Part shown: positions 8,231-17,449 of the stretch, piece by piece | Position numbering within the stretch: the stretch's first letter is position 1 | How the letters are laid out: each line of letters opens with the position of its first letter | Assembly: GCF_002532075.1 (NCBI RefSeq) | Contig: NZ_LYXE01000188.1 | Coordinates: forward strand, 62,001-126,000 | Direction: 5' to 3' | Source: Candidatus Chloroploca asiatica | GTDB taxonomy: Bacteria > Chloroflexota > Chloroflexia > Chloroflexales > Chloroflexaceae | DNA length: 64,000 bases | Program-made: the position numbers and the translations under genes | Notes under the pieces: model-generated | Database searches by the model: none | What the model saw: the letters and a program-made list of their open reading frames with translations, nothing else | Told to the model about the DNA's origin: nothing

Positions 8231-10699
8231 ATGGAAATCGTAAAAATCCCCAGAAAAAATTTGGTCGAGCCAGCACACATTTTCGTTATTGATGATGATG
8301 TGCCAGTTCGGCGTATTTATGCTGACATGTTGATCAATGATGGTTATCGTGTTTCGACCGCAGGTAGTGGCGAAGAAGCGCTGGCCTATTTGCAGTTGAT
8401 CACACCTGATCTGATCTTGCTGGAACTTGGTCTCACCGGCTTTGATAGTCTTGGTTTTACACGCCAGATGAAAGCCGATCAAACAAAACCATTTATCCCC
8501 ATCATGATCATGTCGTCGCATAACGACGTTACCTACAGTGTGGCGAGCCTTGATGCAGGTGCGGACGATTTTCTGATCAAGCCGATCCCGATGGATGGCT
8601 TGCTGGCACGGGTACGGGCGATGCTGCGCTTGCAACGGGCACAGCGCCAGTTGCAACATGCCCAGCGCAAGACTGAACTGCTGCTGCATCTGACGCGTGA
8701 TCTTGGTGCCAGCATTGATCTTGACGTGTTGATGACCGGTTTTCTTGATCATCTGGCCGATTCGCTTGGGGCGATCAGGGCTTCGATCATTCTCGCTGAA
8801 TTTGAGGATCATCAGCCCGTCTGTTACTCGAGTAGTCGTAACCCCGCGACGCTCGTGTTGAATGATCTCTTGCGCCAGGGGTTGGCTGGCTGGGTTTTGC
8901 GTGAGCGCAAGCCCGCGATTATTCAAGATGCTCGTCACGATAGCCGCTGGGTCACAACGAACACCTACCATTCGAATGTGCGTGCGGTGGCCGCGATTCC
9001 GCTGATCCGTGAAGGCCGGGCCCTCGGGGTGATTACGCTGGTGCATCATACGCCCGGCTTTTTTACCGATGAACATGTCGAGTTGCTCACCTCACTGGCT
9101 GCGCAGAGCGCCGTTGCCCTCGAGAGTGCCCGCCTGTTTCGTCTGACGCAACGCCAGAAAGAACTACTTACGCGCCGTGCCGAAGAGTTGCGTAAAGTCA
9201 ATGAGATCAATGCGTACCTGTCGGAACTGATGGCACCTGAGCAGATCACGCGGCTGCTGGTGCATATGATTCAACAACAGTTTGGCTACCCGCTGGTCTG
9301 TCTGATGATGCGTGAAGGCGACGAACTGGTGGTGCATGCGGCGGCAGGCCCGATGATCCAGCATAGTCATCTCTCCTCCCGCTTCGCCATTCATCGCGGC
9401 CTCTATCAACAGGTCTTCTCTACCCATCAACCGATCTGTGTCACTGACGTGACTCAAGAGGCTAGTTTTGAACCGCTGTTGCCCGATGATGCCAAGGTGC
9501 GTGCTCAGTTGATTGTGCCCATCATTTTGCGCCGTGAGGTCCTCGGGGTGCTTGATGTGAGTAGTTCCGAGCCAGGAGTTCTGGGGGCAAGTGACGAAGC
9601 CGTGCTGAGTGCGATTATGTACCAGTATAGCATTGCCCTTGGCAATGCACGCCTCTATCGGACTGTCGAAGATGAACGCTCGACCCTGAATGCCGTGCTT
9701 CGTAGTGCGACTGATCCAATTTTGTTGCTTGGGCCTGGCGATGATCTCTTGCTGGCGAATCGTGCTGCCGAAGAGCACTTTGGCTTACCGCTTCAGGAGC
9801 ATTATGGCAAGCCGATGCATGCGCTGATTGAGCAGGGCAATGGGGTCTTGGCCCATTTGCTGTCGCTTGTTGAGGCATCTATAGAGCATGCCTCGAGCGT
9901 GACTGAGATGACCCTGCCTGGCGATGTCAGTTATAGTGTGAGCATTGCCCCGGTGGCAAGTGGTGAGCATGTGAGCCTTGGTAAGGTGCTGGTCTTACGT
10001 GATATTACGCCGATCAAGCGGCTCGAACGCCAGGAGCGGGATCGGGTTCGCGATGTTTTTCGGCGTTATGTGTCACCGCAGGTTGCTGAACAATTGCTTA
10101 CCGCGGGAGGCAGTTTTGGTCAACCGACTGAGTGCCAGGTGGCGGTCATTTTTGCCGATATCCGTGGTTTTACGACGATTACTGAACGTACCGAGCCGCA
10201 GGTCTTGATCGAGAAGATCCTCAATCGCTATTTTACCGCGATGACTGAAGTGCTGTATGCCTACGATGGGACGATTGATAAGTTTCTCGGCGATGGCATC
10301 ATCGGGGTCTTTGGCTCACCGATTGCGCATCCCGATGATCCGCAACGGGCGCTCTCGGCCGCTGTTGCGATGCAGCATGCGTTTACGCTGCTGGCCGCCA
10401 AGTGGAAGGCTGAGCTTGATTATACGATTGGGATGGGCATTGGGGTTAGTTTTGGTCGAGCCATTGTTGGCAATATTGGTTCGGAACAACGCCAGGATTA
10501 TACGCTTATTGGTGATGTGGTCAATACCGCTTCGCGTCTTTCGGGCATTGCTGATCCCGGTCAGGTGATAGTTTCGCATCACCTCGCCGATGTGCTCGCT
10601 GAAAGCTGGCTCTCGCCCTGGAAACTCATCCCCCGTGGCCCGATTCACCTCAAGGGCAAAGAGCAACCCCATCAAGTCTTTGAAGTCGGTCTGTCGTAG
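8231..10699 (+). CDS. Response-regulator/GAF/PAS class III adenylate cyclase
   Basis: A soluble 822-residue multidomain signalling protein. A receiver domain (about 17-135) is followed by two GAF domains (about 170-310 and 345-490), a PAS domain (about 500-600) and a class III nucleotidyl cyclase domain (about 635-815). The metal-binding Asp residues are D643 (FADIRGFT) and D688 (KFLGDGI), and the transition-state Asn/Arg pair is in GDVVNTASRLSG, so the catalytic site looks intact; K in KFLGD and D in IGDVV favour ATP. In the receiver, D21-D23 and K117 are present but the phospho-acceptor position is Glu65 (LLELGL). ATG 8231 was chosen over upstream in-frame codons because the receiver begins right after it. 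Confidence 0.92.
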   Translation: MEIVKIPRKNLVEPAHIFVIDDDVPVRRIYADMLINDGYRVSTAGSGEEALAYLQLITPDLILLELGLTGFDSLGFTRQMKADQTKPFIPIMIMSSHNDVTYSVASLDAGADDFLIKPIPMDGLLARVRAMLRLQRAQRQLQHAQRKTELLLHLTRDLGASIDLDVLMTGFLDHLADSLGAIRASIILAEFEDHQPVCYSSSRNPATLVLNDLLRQGLAGWVLRERKPAIIQDARHDSRWVTTNTYHSNVRAVAAIPLIREGRALGVITLVHHTPGFFTDEHVELLTSLAAQSAVALESARLFRLTQRQKELLTRRAEELRKVNEINAYLSELMAPEQITRLLVHMIQQQFGYPLVCLMMREGDELVVHAAAGPMIQHSHLSSRFAIHRGLYQQVFSTHQPICVTDVTQEASFEPLLPDDAKVRAQLIVPIILRREVLGVLDVSSSEPGVLGASDEAVLSAIMYQYSIALGNARLYRTVEDERSTLNAVLRSATDPILLLGPGDDLLLANRAAEEHFGLPLQEHYGKPMHALIEQGNGVLAHLLSLVEASIEHASSVTEMTLPGDVSYSVSIAPVASGEHVSLGKVLVLRDITPIKRLERQERDRVRDVFRRYVSPQVAEQLLTAGGSFGQPTECQVAVIFADIRGFTTITERTEPQVLIEKILNRYFTAMTEVLYAYDGTIDKFLGDGIIGVFGSPIAHPDDPQRALSAAVAMQHAFTLLAAKWKAELDYTIGMGIGVSFGRAIVGNIGSEQRQDYTLIGDVVNTASRLSGIADPGQVIVSHHLADVLAESWLSPWKLIPRGPIHLKGKEQPHQVFEVGLS

Positions 10700-10798
10700 C
10701 GCCGCAAGCACCTGGTTGCCCTGCATTCCCAAGAAAATGGTGTACAATGTCCTCGTGTTGATCATATCTGGTGTCGCTGTGTCTATTCGAGGAGTTAT

Positions 10799-12901
10799 GT
10801 GCGAATGATCTGTCGAGGACGTGTGTATTCTGTGCAGCGTGGGTTTACAACCCTGCTTTTCCTTTTGCTTATCCTTGTTGTAGTTGGTTGTACCACAACT
10901 CCAGCCACATTAACAGGTGTCATTACCGATGCTTATACCGGTGAACCTGTGGCAGGTGCGTTGGTTGAGGTTGGTGCGAGTACCAGTACGACAAGCGATG
11001 ACGGTGTCTTTAGCGTTGCCCGCTGGAGCGATCGGGATACGCTTGAGGTACGTGCTCCGCAGTATGAAGCCCTGGCGTTGCCCCTTGCCGGGCGTCCCGA
11101 ATTGGCTGGGACAAATGCGTTGACGGTGACCCTCAATACGTCGTTGCGCCCCAATAGCCTCACTGGCGTTGTGTTAGACGAATTTACAGGCATTCCTGTC
11201 CAAGATGCGCAGGTGGTGGCGACGTTTGATGTGACGCAAACGCTGACGACGACAACTGATCTCGAAGGGCGTTATACGCTCAGCGGGTTGCCCGAGCAGT
11301 TTACCCTCGCGGTTGAAGCTGAGGATTTTGCCGCTGCATCTGAAGAACTCGTTCGCACAACAGCTTTCGATCTGAACCTGAGGCCGAATGTGCTTGCCGG
11401 TACGATTACGGATCGGTATACCGCTGAAGGGGTTGCCGGGGCAACGGTGCAAGTCGGCGATGTGCGTGCCCAGACGGATGCCTCTGGTACCTATCGCGTT
11501 ACGGGGATTCCCGTTGATGCGGTCACGGTCGAGATTAGTGCTGATGGTTATGCAACACTCTCGCAGGAACTCGGCCAGGTGACCGCCCTTGATGCGGTGT
11601 TGCGCCCTGATACCTTGCGCGGACGCTTGATTGATAAAGATAGTGGACAACCAGTCGTCAATGCCGCCATCTTTGCGACAACAACGTTCCCTGGCACCGA
11701 TGTGGCCTTTGAGCGCATTGTTGATAGCGAAGATGGTAGTTTTACCCTCCCCGGTCTTCCCGAACAGGGCTATCTGCAGGTACTCTCGCCAGGATATCGG
11801 ACGGAAGTTATCCCGATTGAGCCTGGCAACGTGCCGACTGAAATTGCCCTTGAACGCTTCCGGGTCAAGGCGCTCTATGTGACGTCTGCGGTTGCCAGTG
11901 TGCCCAATTTGCTCGAAAATTATATCGAGTTGATCGAGCGGACTGAATTGAATGCGATCGTGATTGACATCAAGAGCGACTTGCGTGACGATCTCGGCAT
12001 GATCTATTATGACTCGCAGGTGCCGCTGGCCCGTGAATTAAACCTCTCGCGGCCCTATATTGATATGCCTGCGCTGGTACAACGCCTCAAAGACCGCGGC
12101 ATTTATACGATTGCACGCATCCAGCTCTTCTCACATGATAATGTGCTCTCGGATGCCCGCCCTGAGTGGTCGATTCGCGTGCGGGAGACCGGTGAAGTCT
12201 ATGCCGATTATCCTGGCCCCGGCATTCGGTATGCCTACCTCGATCCGACGAATCGCAATGTCTGGGACTATAATATTCAGCTCGGTGTTGAAGCGGCCTT
12301 GATGGGCTTTGATGAAGTCAATTATGACTATATCCGCTTCCCCGACTGGTTTGGCCCACGGGCTGAATTTGGCGAAAAGTTGCTCTTCTCGGAGCCACTT
12401 GATGCGGTCAATAATCCGCGTCGGATGTTTGATGTGATCACTGAGTTTATGGACGAGGCCCATCGTGCGGTGAATGGATCCGGGGCCAAGATGTCGATCT
12501 GTGTCTTTGGCCGGGTTGTGCTCGGCGGTTCACTCACGATTGCCCAGGATATGCAGTTGATGGGCAATTATACTGACTATATTGCCCCGATGCCCTATCC
12601 TTCGCTCTGGTGGCCTGGTGCGTTTGATTTGCCTTCACCCGTCGAAGAGCCGTACAAGGTGCTTGAAGCCGCGAATGCCGCTGGCCTCAAGACGATTGAA
12701 GGCGAGTATGCCCGCCTGCGACCGTGGCTCCAGGATCATACCGATCCCTGGTCCTACAAGGTCGTCCGCTATGGTCCTGCCGAGGTGCGGGCTCAGATTG
12801 ATGCGACCGAGAAGTTTCCCGAAATTGATGGCTGGATGCTCTACGACTCGGCGAATGCCTATCGCGGTGCCTTTGGCGGCGCTGCGCGAGTTGCTCCATA
12901 G
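10799..12901 (+). CDS. Lipoprotein with carboxypeptidase-regulatory repeats and DUF4015 glycosidase-like domain
   Basis: The N-terminus has a hydrophobic stretch ending LVVVGCTTTP, a lipobox, so the mature protein should be lipid-anchored outside the membrane. Residues about 35-355 hold four to five beta-sandwich repeats of the carboxypeptidase-regulatory type, each beginning like GVITDAYTGEPVAGA or GVVLDEFTGIPVQDA. Residues about 358-690 match DUF4015, a TIM-barrel putative glycosidase: VKALYVTS, IVIDIKSD, YLDPTNRNVWDY and FDEVNYDYIRFPD are typical. The likely role is binding or cutting an extracellular polysaccharide, which is an inference. GTG 10799 or ATG 10805 may start translation; GAGGAG is at 10789-10794. 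The next gene starts 9 bp downstream. Confidence 0.85.
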   Translation: MRMICRGRVYSVQRGFTTLLFLLLILVVVGCTTTPATLTGVITDAYTGEPVAGALVEVGASTSTTSDDGVFSVARWSDRDTLEVRAPQYEALALPLAGRPELAGTNALTVTLNTSLRPNSLTGVVLDEFTGIPVQDAQVVATFDVTQTLTTTTDLEGRYTLSGLPEQFTLAVEAEDFAAASEELVRTTAFDLNLRPNVLAGTITDRYTAEGVAGATVQVGDVRAQTDASGTYRVTGIPVDAVTVEISADGYATLSQELGQVTALDAVLRPDTLRGRLIDKDSGQPVVNAAIFATTTFPGTDVAFERIVDSEDGSFTLPGLPEQGYLQVLSPGYRTEVIPIEPGNVPTEIALERFRVKALYVTSAVASVPNLLENYIELIERTELNAIVIDIKSDLRDDLGMIYYDSQVPLARELNLSRPYIDMPALVQRLKDRGIYTIARIQLFSHDNVLSDARPEWSIRVRETGEVYADYPGPGIRYAYLDPTNRNVWDYNIQLGVEAALMGFDEVNYDYIRFPDWFGPRAEFGEKLLFSEPLDAVNNPRRMFDVITEFMDEAHRAVNGSGAKMSICVFGRVVLGGSLTIAQDMQLMGNYTDYIAPMPYPSLWWPGAFDLPSPVEEPYKVLEAANAAGLKTIEGEYARLRPWLQDHTDPWSYKVVRYGPAEVRAQIDATEKFPEIDGWMLYDSANAYRGAFGGAARVAP

Positions 12902-12910
12902 GCGGTACCC

Positions 12911-15328
12911 ATGAGCCAGCGCTCTCCTGCTCTGTTTGTTTCGTTCATCGTGCTCGCTGTCGTCTGCGCTTCGTTTGCCCTGCTGCCTGCCGCTGCGCAG
13001 CAGCAGGGTCCTCAGACAAACCTCGCGGCGCTTACCCTCACGACCGTCACTGATTGGGAGGCGGGTGTCGCTGAGGGGGCGCTGGTGACGAATAATGCTG
13101 GCGGTGAGGTACGCCTCGCCGATGAGCAACGCGAGGGTTCTTTTGTCTCGCTGCCTTTTGTCACCGACTTTGCCTTCAATGCCGTTGGGGCAAGCTGGCA
13201 GGCTGAGGTGCCCGAGGGTACCGGACTTGTCGTTGAGGTGCGCGTGCGTGACCGTGACGATGATGCTGAGGCAGTGTGGGGAGCATGGCAACCGCTCAGC
13301 GCGATTGATGCTACGACAGCTTCGTCTGATGATGAGGGTGCATTTGTGACCCCTGCGGTGCTTGCTGTGCCAGCTACCAGTCAGGCGCTTCAGGTGCGGG
13401 TGAGCTTCACAAGCGAAGTGGAACGTGCTTCAGCGGTGCTCGAAGCGCTTACGCTTACCTACCTGAGTACGGCTCCGCCTGAGCCCATTTTTGCCACGGG
13501 CTTGCCCCGTCGTCCGTTGCTTGCAGGAGGGAAGACCCTGACCCCACGGCCTGCGGTTATTCCACGCACCGACTGGCGTGGCCGAGCCGAAGCAGCGCAG
13601 CCGCTGCGACGGACACCGCGTGGCCTGGTGCTGCATCAGATCGATGCCGAAGTGAGTGCCGCGACAAGTCTCGACATGGTACGTGCGCTGGCTAGCTATC
13701 AACTCGATGTGCTCGGGTGGGAAGACCTGAGCTACCACTACGTGCTTGATCCCGAAGGCAATCTCTTTGAGGGACGCCTCGGTGGGCCAACGTCATTGGT
13801 GACCCGGATGGCCGCTGGGGGTGACGCTGTCCATATTGGTGTGCTTGTTCCGCGAGGAGGGGCCCTCTCGCCGACGGCACAGGGTGTGTTGATCAACCTG
13901 ATGGCCTGGCTCGGTGAAGCCTATGGCATCGATCCGACGGGGACACATCGCGTGACCGGTGATGCTGCGGCTACCGACCGTTCTAATATCGCTGGGTTCG
14001 ATACACTTAGCAATGCTGCGCCCGAGCGTACGTCTTCGCTTGATGCGTTGGTGCCGCAACTGCGCCTCCTGACGGATCAGTCTACCGTGCGGGCACGCTG
14101 GTATTTTGCTGAGGGCAATGTGGCTGAGTATAGTCAACGCCTAGCCCTCTTTAACCCGACTGAGGCCGAAACCGAAGCAACAGTGACCCTTGTGCGCCCT
14201 GGCGATACGCCAGTGACCAGCATTGTGCGTATTCCAGCTAATGCGCGGGCCGACTTGACCGTGAACACTCTGCTCGATAATGCGCTGGCATTGCCGGCGA
14301 TTGTTGAGTCGAGTGCGCCCATTCTGGTGGAACGGTCGATGAGCCTAACGACCGATATTGATGGGGGGCCGGGTATTACCGAACTCTCACGGGTCTGGTA
14401 TTTTGCGGAAGGTTCAACTGAAGGCACCCAGCGAACCTTTTTGTTGCTCTTCAACCCCAATCCGGTCAATGTGCAGGCAACCCTGATCTATATGCAGCGT
14501 GATGGGGCCACCTTCGCGCAGGACGTGCAGATTGCAGCCCAATCGCGTCTGGTCATTGCCGTCAACGACATTACCCTGCCTGATGGCAGTCTCCCGCTCC
14601 TTGGGAAAAATTTCGGTGTGCAGATTGTGGCCAGTCAGCCGCTGGCCGCCGAACGTACGATGCGCTTTGGTGAGAATAGCTCGGGTCTCCACACAGGACG
14701 TGGGATCGCGACGCTGGCACGGCGCTGGTATTTTGCCGAGGGCACAACCCAGGGTGATTTCCAGATGCATCTGCTCGTGCTCAACCCCAACCTGCAACCA
14801 GCCAACGTCACGGCAACCTTTATGGGGCCTGAAGGTGAGGCCGAGGTACGCCAGTTTGCGGTGCCACCACGCACGCAACTTGCCATCAATGCCAACGCGA
14901 TCATCCCGGATCTTGGCGTCAGTTCCATGGTTACCGCAGACCGTCCAGTCGCCGTAGAACGCTCGCTGCGCTTCAATAACGACGCGGCTGGTACGATTGG
15001 TACCGGGGCCACCGCACCGGCCCTGCGCTGGGCGTTTGTTGATGGGCGCACCAGCGACGTCACCTACTATCTCTGCGTCAGCAATCCCGACCGTTTGCCG
15101 ACGACGGTGACGATTGATTTCAGCTTTGGTGATGGGGCCATTGGTTCACAGAGCATTGTGGTACCTGCAGGCGCTCGTTATACGATGGCTGTCCACGAAA
15201 TCTACCCCGACGAAAACATTGTCTCGGCTATTGTGCGGAGCACGCGCCCGATCATTGCGGAGCGTTCGCTCTTCCCAGGCGGGGGCGTGCGTGGTGGGTC
15301 AACGAATCTGGGCATTCCGATGCCGTGA
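12911..15328 (+). CDS. Secreted PGRP-type N-acetylmuramoyl-L-alanine amidase with DUF5719-like repeats
   Basis: A signal peptide (VSFIVLAVVCASFALLPAAAQ) targets this 805-residue protein outside. A peptidoglycan-recognition/amidase_2 domain spans about 215-355: candidate zinc ligands appear in GLVLHQID, LSYHYVLD and GTHRVTGD. The C-terminal 400 residues hold four repeats of about 100 residues, each starting like RWYFAEGNV, VWYFAEGST, RWYFAEGTT and RWAFVDGRT followed by a LLLFNPN or LALFNPT strand, as in DUF5719. These are probably beta-sandwich adhesive or wall-binding modules. Together with the preceding lipoprotein it suggests an envelope polymer-processing pair. Whether the amidase still cuts is untested; the ligand set looks intact. 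Confidence 0.85.
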   Translation: MSQRSPALFVSFIVLAVVCASFALLPAAAQQQGPQTNLAALTLTTVTDWEAGVAEGALVTNNAGGEVRLADEQREGSFVSLPFVTDFAFNAVGASWQAEVPEGTGLVVEVRVRDRDDDAEAVWGAWQPLSAIDATTASSDDEGAFVTPAVLAVPATSQALQVRVSFTSEVERASAVLEALTLTYLSTAPPEPIFATGLPRRPLLAGGKTLTPRPAVIPRTDWRGRAEAAQPLRRTPRGLVLHQIDAEVSAATSLDMVRALASYQLDVLGWEDLSYHYVLDPEGNLFEGRLGGPTSLVTRMAAGGDAVHIGVLVPRGGALSPTAQGVLINLMAWLGEAYGIDPTGTHRVTGDAAATDRSNIAGFDTLSNAAPERTSSLDALVPQLRLLTDQSTVRARWYFAEGNVAEYSQRLALFNPTEAETEATVTLVRPGDTPVTSIVRIPANARADLTVNTLLDNALALPAIVESSAPILVERSMSLTTDIDGGPGITELSRVWYFAEGSTEGTQRTFLLLFNPNPVNVQATLIYMQRDGATFAQDVQIAAQSRLVIAVNDITLPDGSLPLLGKNFGVQIVASQPLAAERTMRFGENSSGLHTGRGIATLARRWYFAEGTTQGDFQMHLLVLNPNLQPANVTATFMGPEGEAEVRQFAVPPRTQLAINANAIIPDLGVSSMVTADRPVAVERSLRFNNDAAGTIGTGATAPALRWAFVDGRTSDVTYYLCVSNPDRLPTTVTIDFSFGDGAIGSQSIVVPAGARYTMAVHEIYPDENIVSAIVRSTRPIIAERSLFPGGGVRGGSTNLGIPMP

Positions 15329-15331
15329 AAA

Positions 15332-15392
15332 GAAGAATTCCTGTGACGAACAAAGCCAGCGAAGCTGGCTTTGTTCGTCACAGGAATTCTTC
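15332..15392. terminator. Perfect 29-bp hairpin between convergent genes
   Basis: Arms 15332-15360 and 15364-15392 are perfectly complementary over 29 bp with a GAA loop; the tip is AAGCCAGC-GAA-GCTGGCTT. It starts 4 bp after the amidase stop and ends 15 bp before the stop of the opposing gene. It can serve both directions and is the longest perfect stem in the window. Confidence 0.88.
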
Positions 15393-15407
15393 GTCAATGC
15401 CGTACCC

Positions 15408-16643
15408 CTACCGGGTGATGGTTGGCAGATAGACCCGCGATAACACCGTTCCGCTCTTGACGACCTGGATCGTCAGGGTCTCTTCGCTCTGGCCGTAGTG
15501 GGTTGACGTGCTAAAGATGCGCACGGTGGCGGTATGTCTGCCGACGGGAAGAGCGTGTGGATCGACCGAAAGGGTCAGCGCCTGTCCCGTTGTGCCGTTC
15601 GCCGGGGTCACCTGCAACCAGGGTGTTTCGGCAAGATTGGTCACCTGAGCCTGCCAGGCGAGGCTGGTTTCCGTTGAACTGCCTACGATAACCTGATACG
15701 TAGTGGTGGGCGACTGATCATCGGCGAGCATTGCCACACTCGTCTGTGATAGCTGAACCGTGGGCACCTGGAAGAGATCCGCCAGGGTCTGGTTGGCTTG
15801 GCCAACAAAGGCATTATTGTAACGAACCACCCCACTCCAGACATCTTTATCAAGCCACATCGCCATCGCCGTATGCTCGGGATGCGCGAAACGCTCGACA
15901 CTTGTCGGGTTGAAATCGAAGTAAGCCTCATACGCTTCGCCGAGGGTTTTGCCGGCAAAGAGTGAGCGCAGGTACTGTTGAAAGGCATCGCCAAACCAGT
16001 TGGCATAGTAGCCAGCGGCCCCGATGTCAAAGAAAGGATCGGCGTACTGGGCCACACGTCGTTGCGCCTCTTCGCTGCTGATCGAGCCGTCGAGGCTTGA
16101 ACTGCCTGCGGTGAAGCAGCCATAGAGCATCACAATGGCATTGGGGGCGAGCTGAAGTTGTTGCCGAAGGTCGTCGGGGAGCACAAACTGATCCTTCAGC
16201 GCCAGGCCACCCACATCCGGTGAAGGCATGTCACTCAAAAAGATCCCGTGGCCCCGGTAGAGCAGAAAATGGGCCCCCTGAGCAGCCACTTTGATCTCGT
16301 CCCAATTGGTATGAGGGGTGTAAAACCGCATCACCGTCACGCCATTGGCTTCGAGCTCTTGGGCGGCCAGTTCTATATTGCCGCGTTCTTTGGTTGTCCA
16401 GGTTCCTTCGTCGCCATCAATGGGACCCACGATCAAGACCGCCTTGAGCGGGGGCAGGGCCTGGGTCGGGCTTGAGGCCGGGGCAAGGCGGTCTGCGCTG
16501 TGGGCAGCGGGCGGGGTAACAGGCGGATGCAACGGATGTCCAGGGAGCGTGGTCTGGGCTTGTGTCGGCAACACCGTGAGGGCCAACAAGAGGAACAGCA
16601 GCAGGGCGGGCAACTTATATGCTGAATGAGACCGGGTTTGCAT
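15408..16643 (-). CDS. Secreted caspase-like (clan CD) cysteine peptidase-like protein
   Basis: A signal peptide (LPALLLFLLLALTVLPTQAQ) precedes a proline-rich stretch and a caspase-fold domain. The His of the dyad is H132 in LLYRGHGIF and the Cys is C176 in VMLYGCFTAGSS, 44 residues apart, as in C14/C25-like peptidases. The last about 90 residues form a BACON-like beta domain (TPWLQVTPANGTTGQ, LPVGRHTATVRI), common on secreted proteins. The protein ends VYLPTITR, a short tail shared with two other exported proteins in this window. Substrate and activation are unknown. It could also be an inactive CHAT/gingipain-like binding protein, but the His and Cys are both kept. Confidence 0.78.
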   Translation of the reverse strand: MQTRSHSAYKLPALLLFLLLALTVLPTQAQTTLPGHPLHPPVTPPAAHSADRLAPASSPTQALPPLKAVLIVGPIDGDEGTWTTKERGNIELAAQELEANGVTVMRFYTPHTNWDEIKVAAQGAHFLLYRGHGIFLSDMPSPDVGGLALKDQFVLPDDLRQQLQLAPNAIVMLYGCFTAGSSSLDGSISSEEAQRRVAQYADPFFDIGAAGYYANWFGDAFQQYLRSLFAGKTLGEAYEAYFDFNPTSVERFAHPEHTAMAMWLDKDVWSGVVRYNNAFVGQANQTLADLFQVPTVQLSQTSVAMLADDQSPTTTYQVIVGSSTETSLAWQAQVTNLAETPWLQVTPANGTTGQALTLSVDPHALPVGRHTATVRIFSTSTHYGQSEETLTIQVVKSGTVLSRVYLPTITR

Positions 16644-16751
16644 CGTCGTCTTTCCTCGCGCCCAATTTCACAAATATGTGTACGATGGGCCACTACTATA
16701 GTTATAGTCATGCGTCATCTCTATTGTAGGAATTCGCGAGTCAGACAACAA

Positions 16752-16781
16752 TAGGAGCAAAGTCCTCAGACTTTGCTCCTA
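16752..16781. terminator. Hairpin upstream of the caspase-like gene
   Basis: Perfect 13-bp arms 16752-16764 and 16769-16781 around CTCA. On the minus strand it follows the SRPBCC gene (stop at 16832) and precedes the caspase-like gene, so it fits a terminator of the nadK-SRPBCC unit. No T-run follows. Confidence 0.65.
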
Positions 16782-16831
16782 GGGTACCAGTTGCTTCTAA
16801 GACAAAAGGGTACGTAACTTCAGCAACTCGC

Positions 16832-17434
16832 TCACGCGCGCGACTTCTTCTTCATCGCAAGGAAGAGGGTTGCCAGGCCACCGGCCATGGCGGCACCCTG
16901 GATCAAAGGTGAGGGCAACAAGACCGACACCATTGAGGGCGGGTCATACGCAGCCGTCAATTGCGTTGGTGCGGCCACACCGAGTAGTTGCGAAATATTC
17001 GAGATGGTCGGATACATGACGGCAATCAGGCGGCGGGCAATCTGCTTGCGGATCATACTGAAGGGGAAGACCGAGGGCACCACAAAGGGCATGACGACCC
17101 CATTCTCGACCAGAGTTCCGCCGAAAGCCGGGGTAAGACTGAACATCCAGATCTGGGCGACGCCAGGGGCAAAGGGGAAGCCGATGCGCCAGGCAATATT
17201 ATAGGGTGGTTGCCAGATCACGACACGATTGGCCGTCGTATATTCTATGCCGCGCATGTTTTGCCGCGACTGAAAGATCGCATCAAGGCCCATCGGCCCA
17301 CTGACGACCTCAACCGATTGAACTTGGCCACTGCCCGCCAATTCTGGATGACGTACCGGATTGCTAATCAGATCCCAGATCGCCTGCATAGGCGCGTCAA
17401 TCACCCCACCAACCGATGCTCCAACGTATTGCAT
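16832..17434 (-). CDS. SRPBCC (CoxG/START-like) protein with C-terminal membrane anchor
   Basis: A 200-residue protein. Residues 1-150 have the SRPBCC helix-grip pattern: SVGGVIDAPMQAIWDLISNPVRHPE at the start, then strands including RVVIWQPPYNIAWRIGFPF. Such domains bind lipids or small hydrophobic ligands. The C-terminus has a hydrophobic segment (LIQGAAMAGGLATLFLAM) followed by KKKSRA, which looks like a tail anchor with a positive inside end. The gene starts 15 bp after the NAD kinase stop, so the two are probably co-transcribed. Ligand unknown. Confidence 0.7.
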   Translation of the reverse strand: MQYVGASVGGVIDAPMQAIWDLISNPVRHPELAGSGQVQSVEVVSGPMGLDAIFQSRQNMRGIEYTTANRVVIWQPPYNIAWRIGFPFAPGVAQIWMFSLTPAFGGTLVENGVVMPFVVPSVFPFSMIRKQIARRLIAVMYPTISNISQLLGVAAPTQLTAAYDPPSMVSVLLPSPLIQGAAMAGGLATLFLAMKKKSRA

Positions 17435-17449
17435 ACTGAATCCTCTCTC

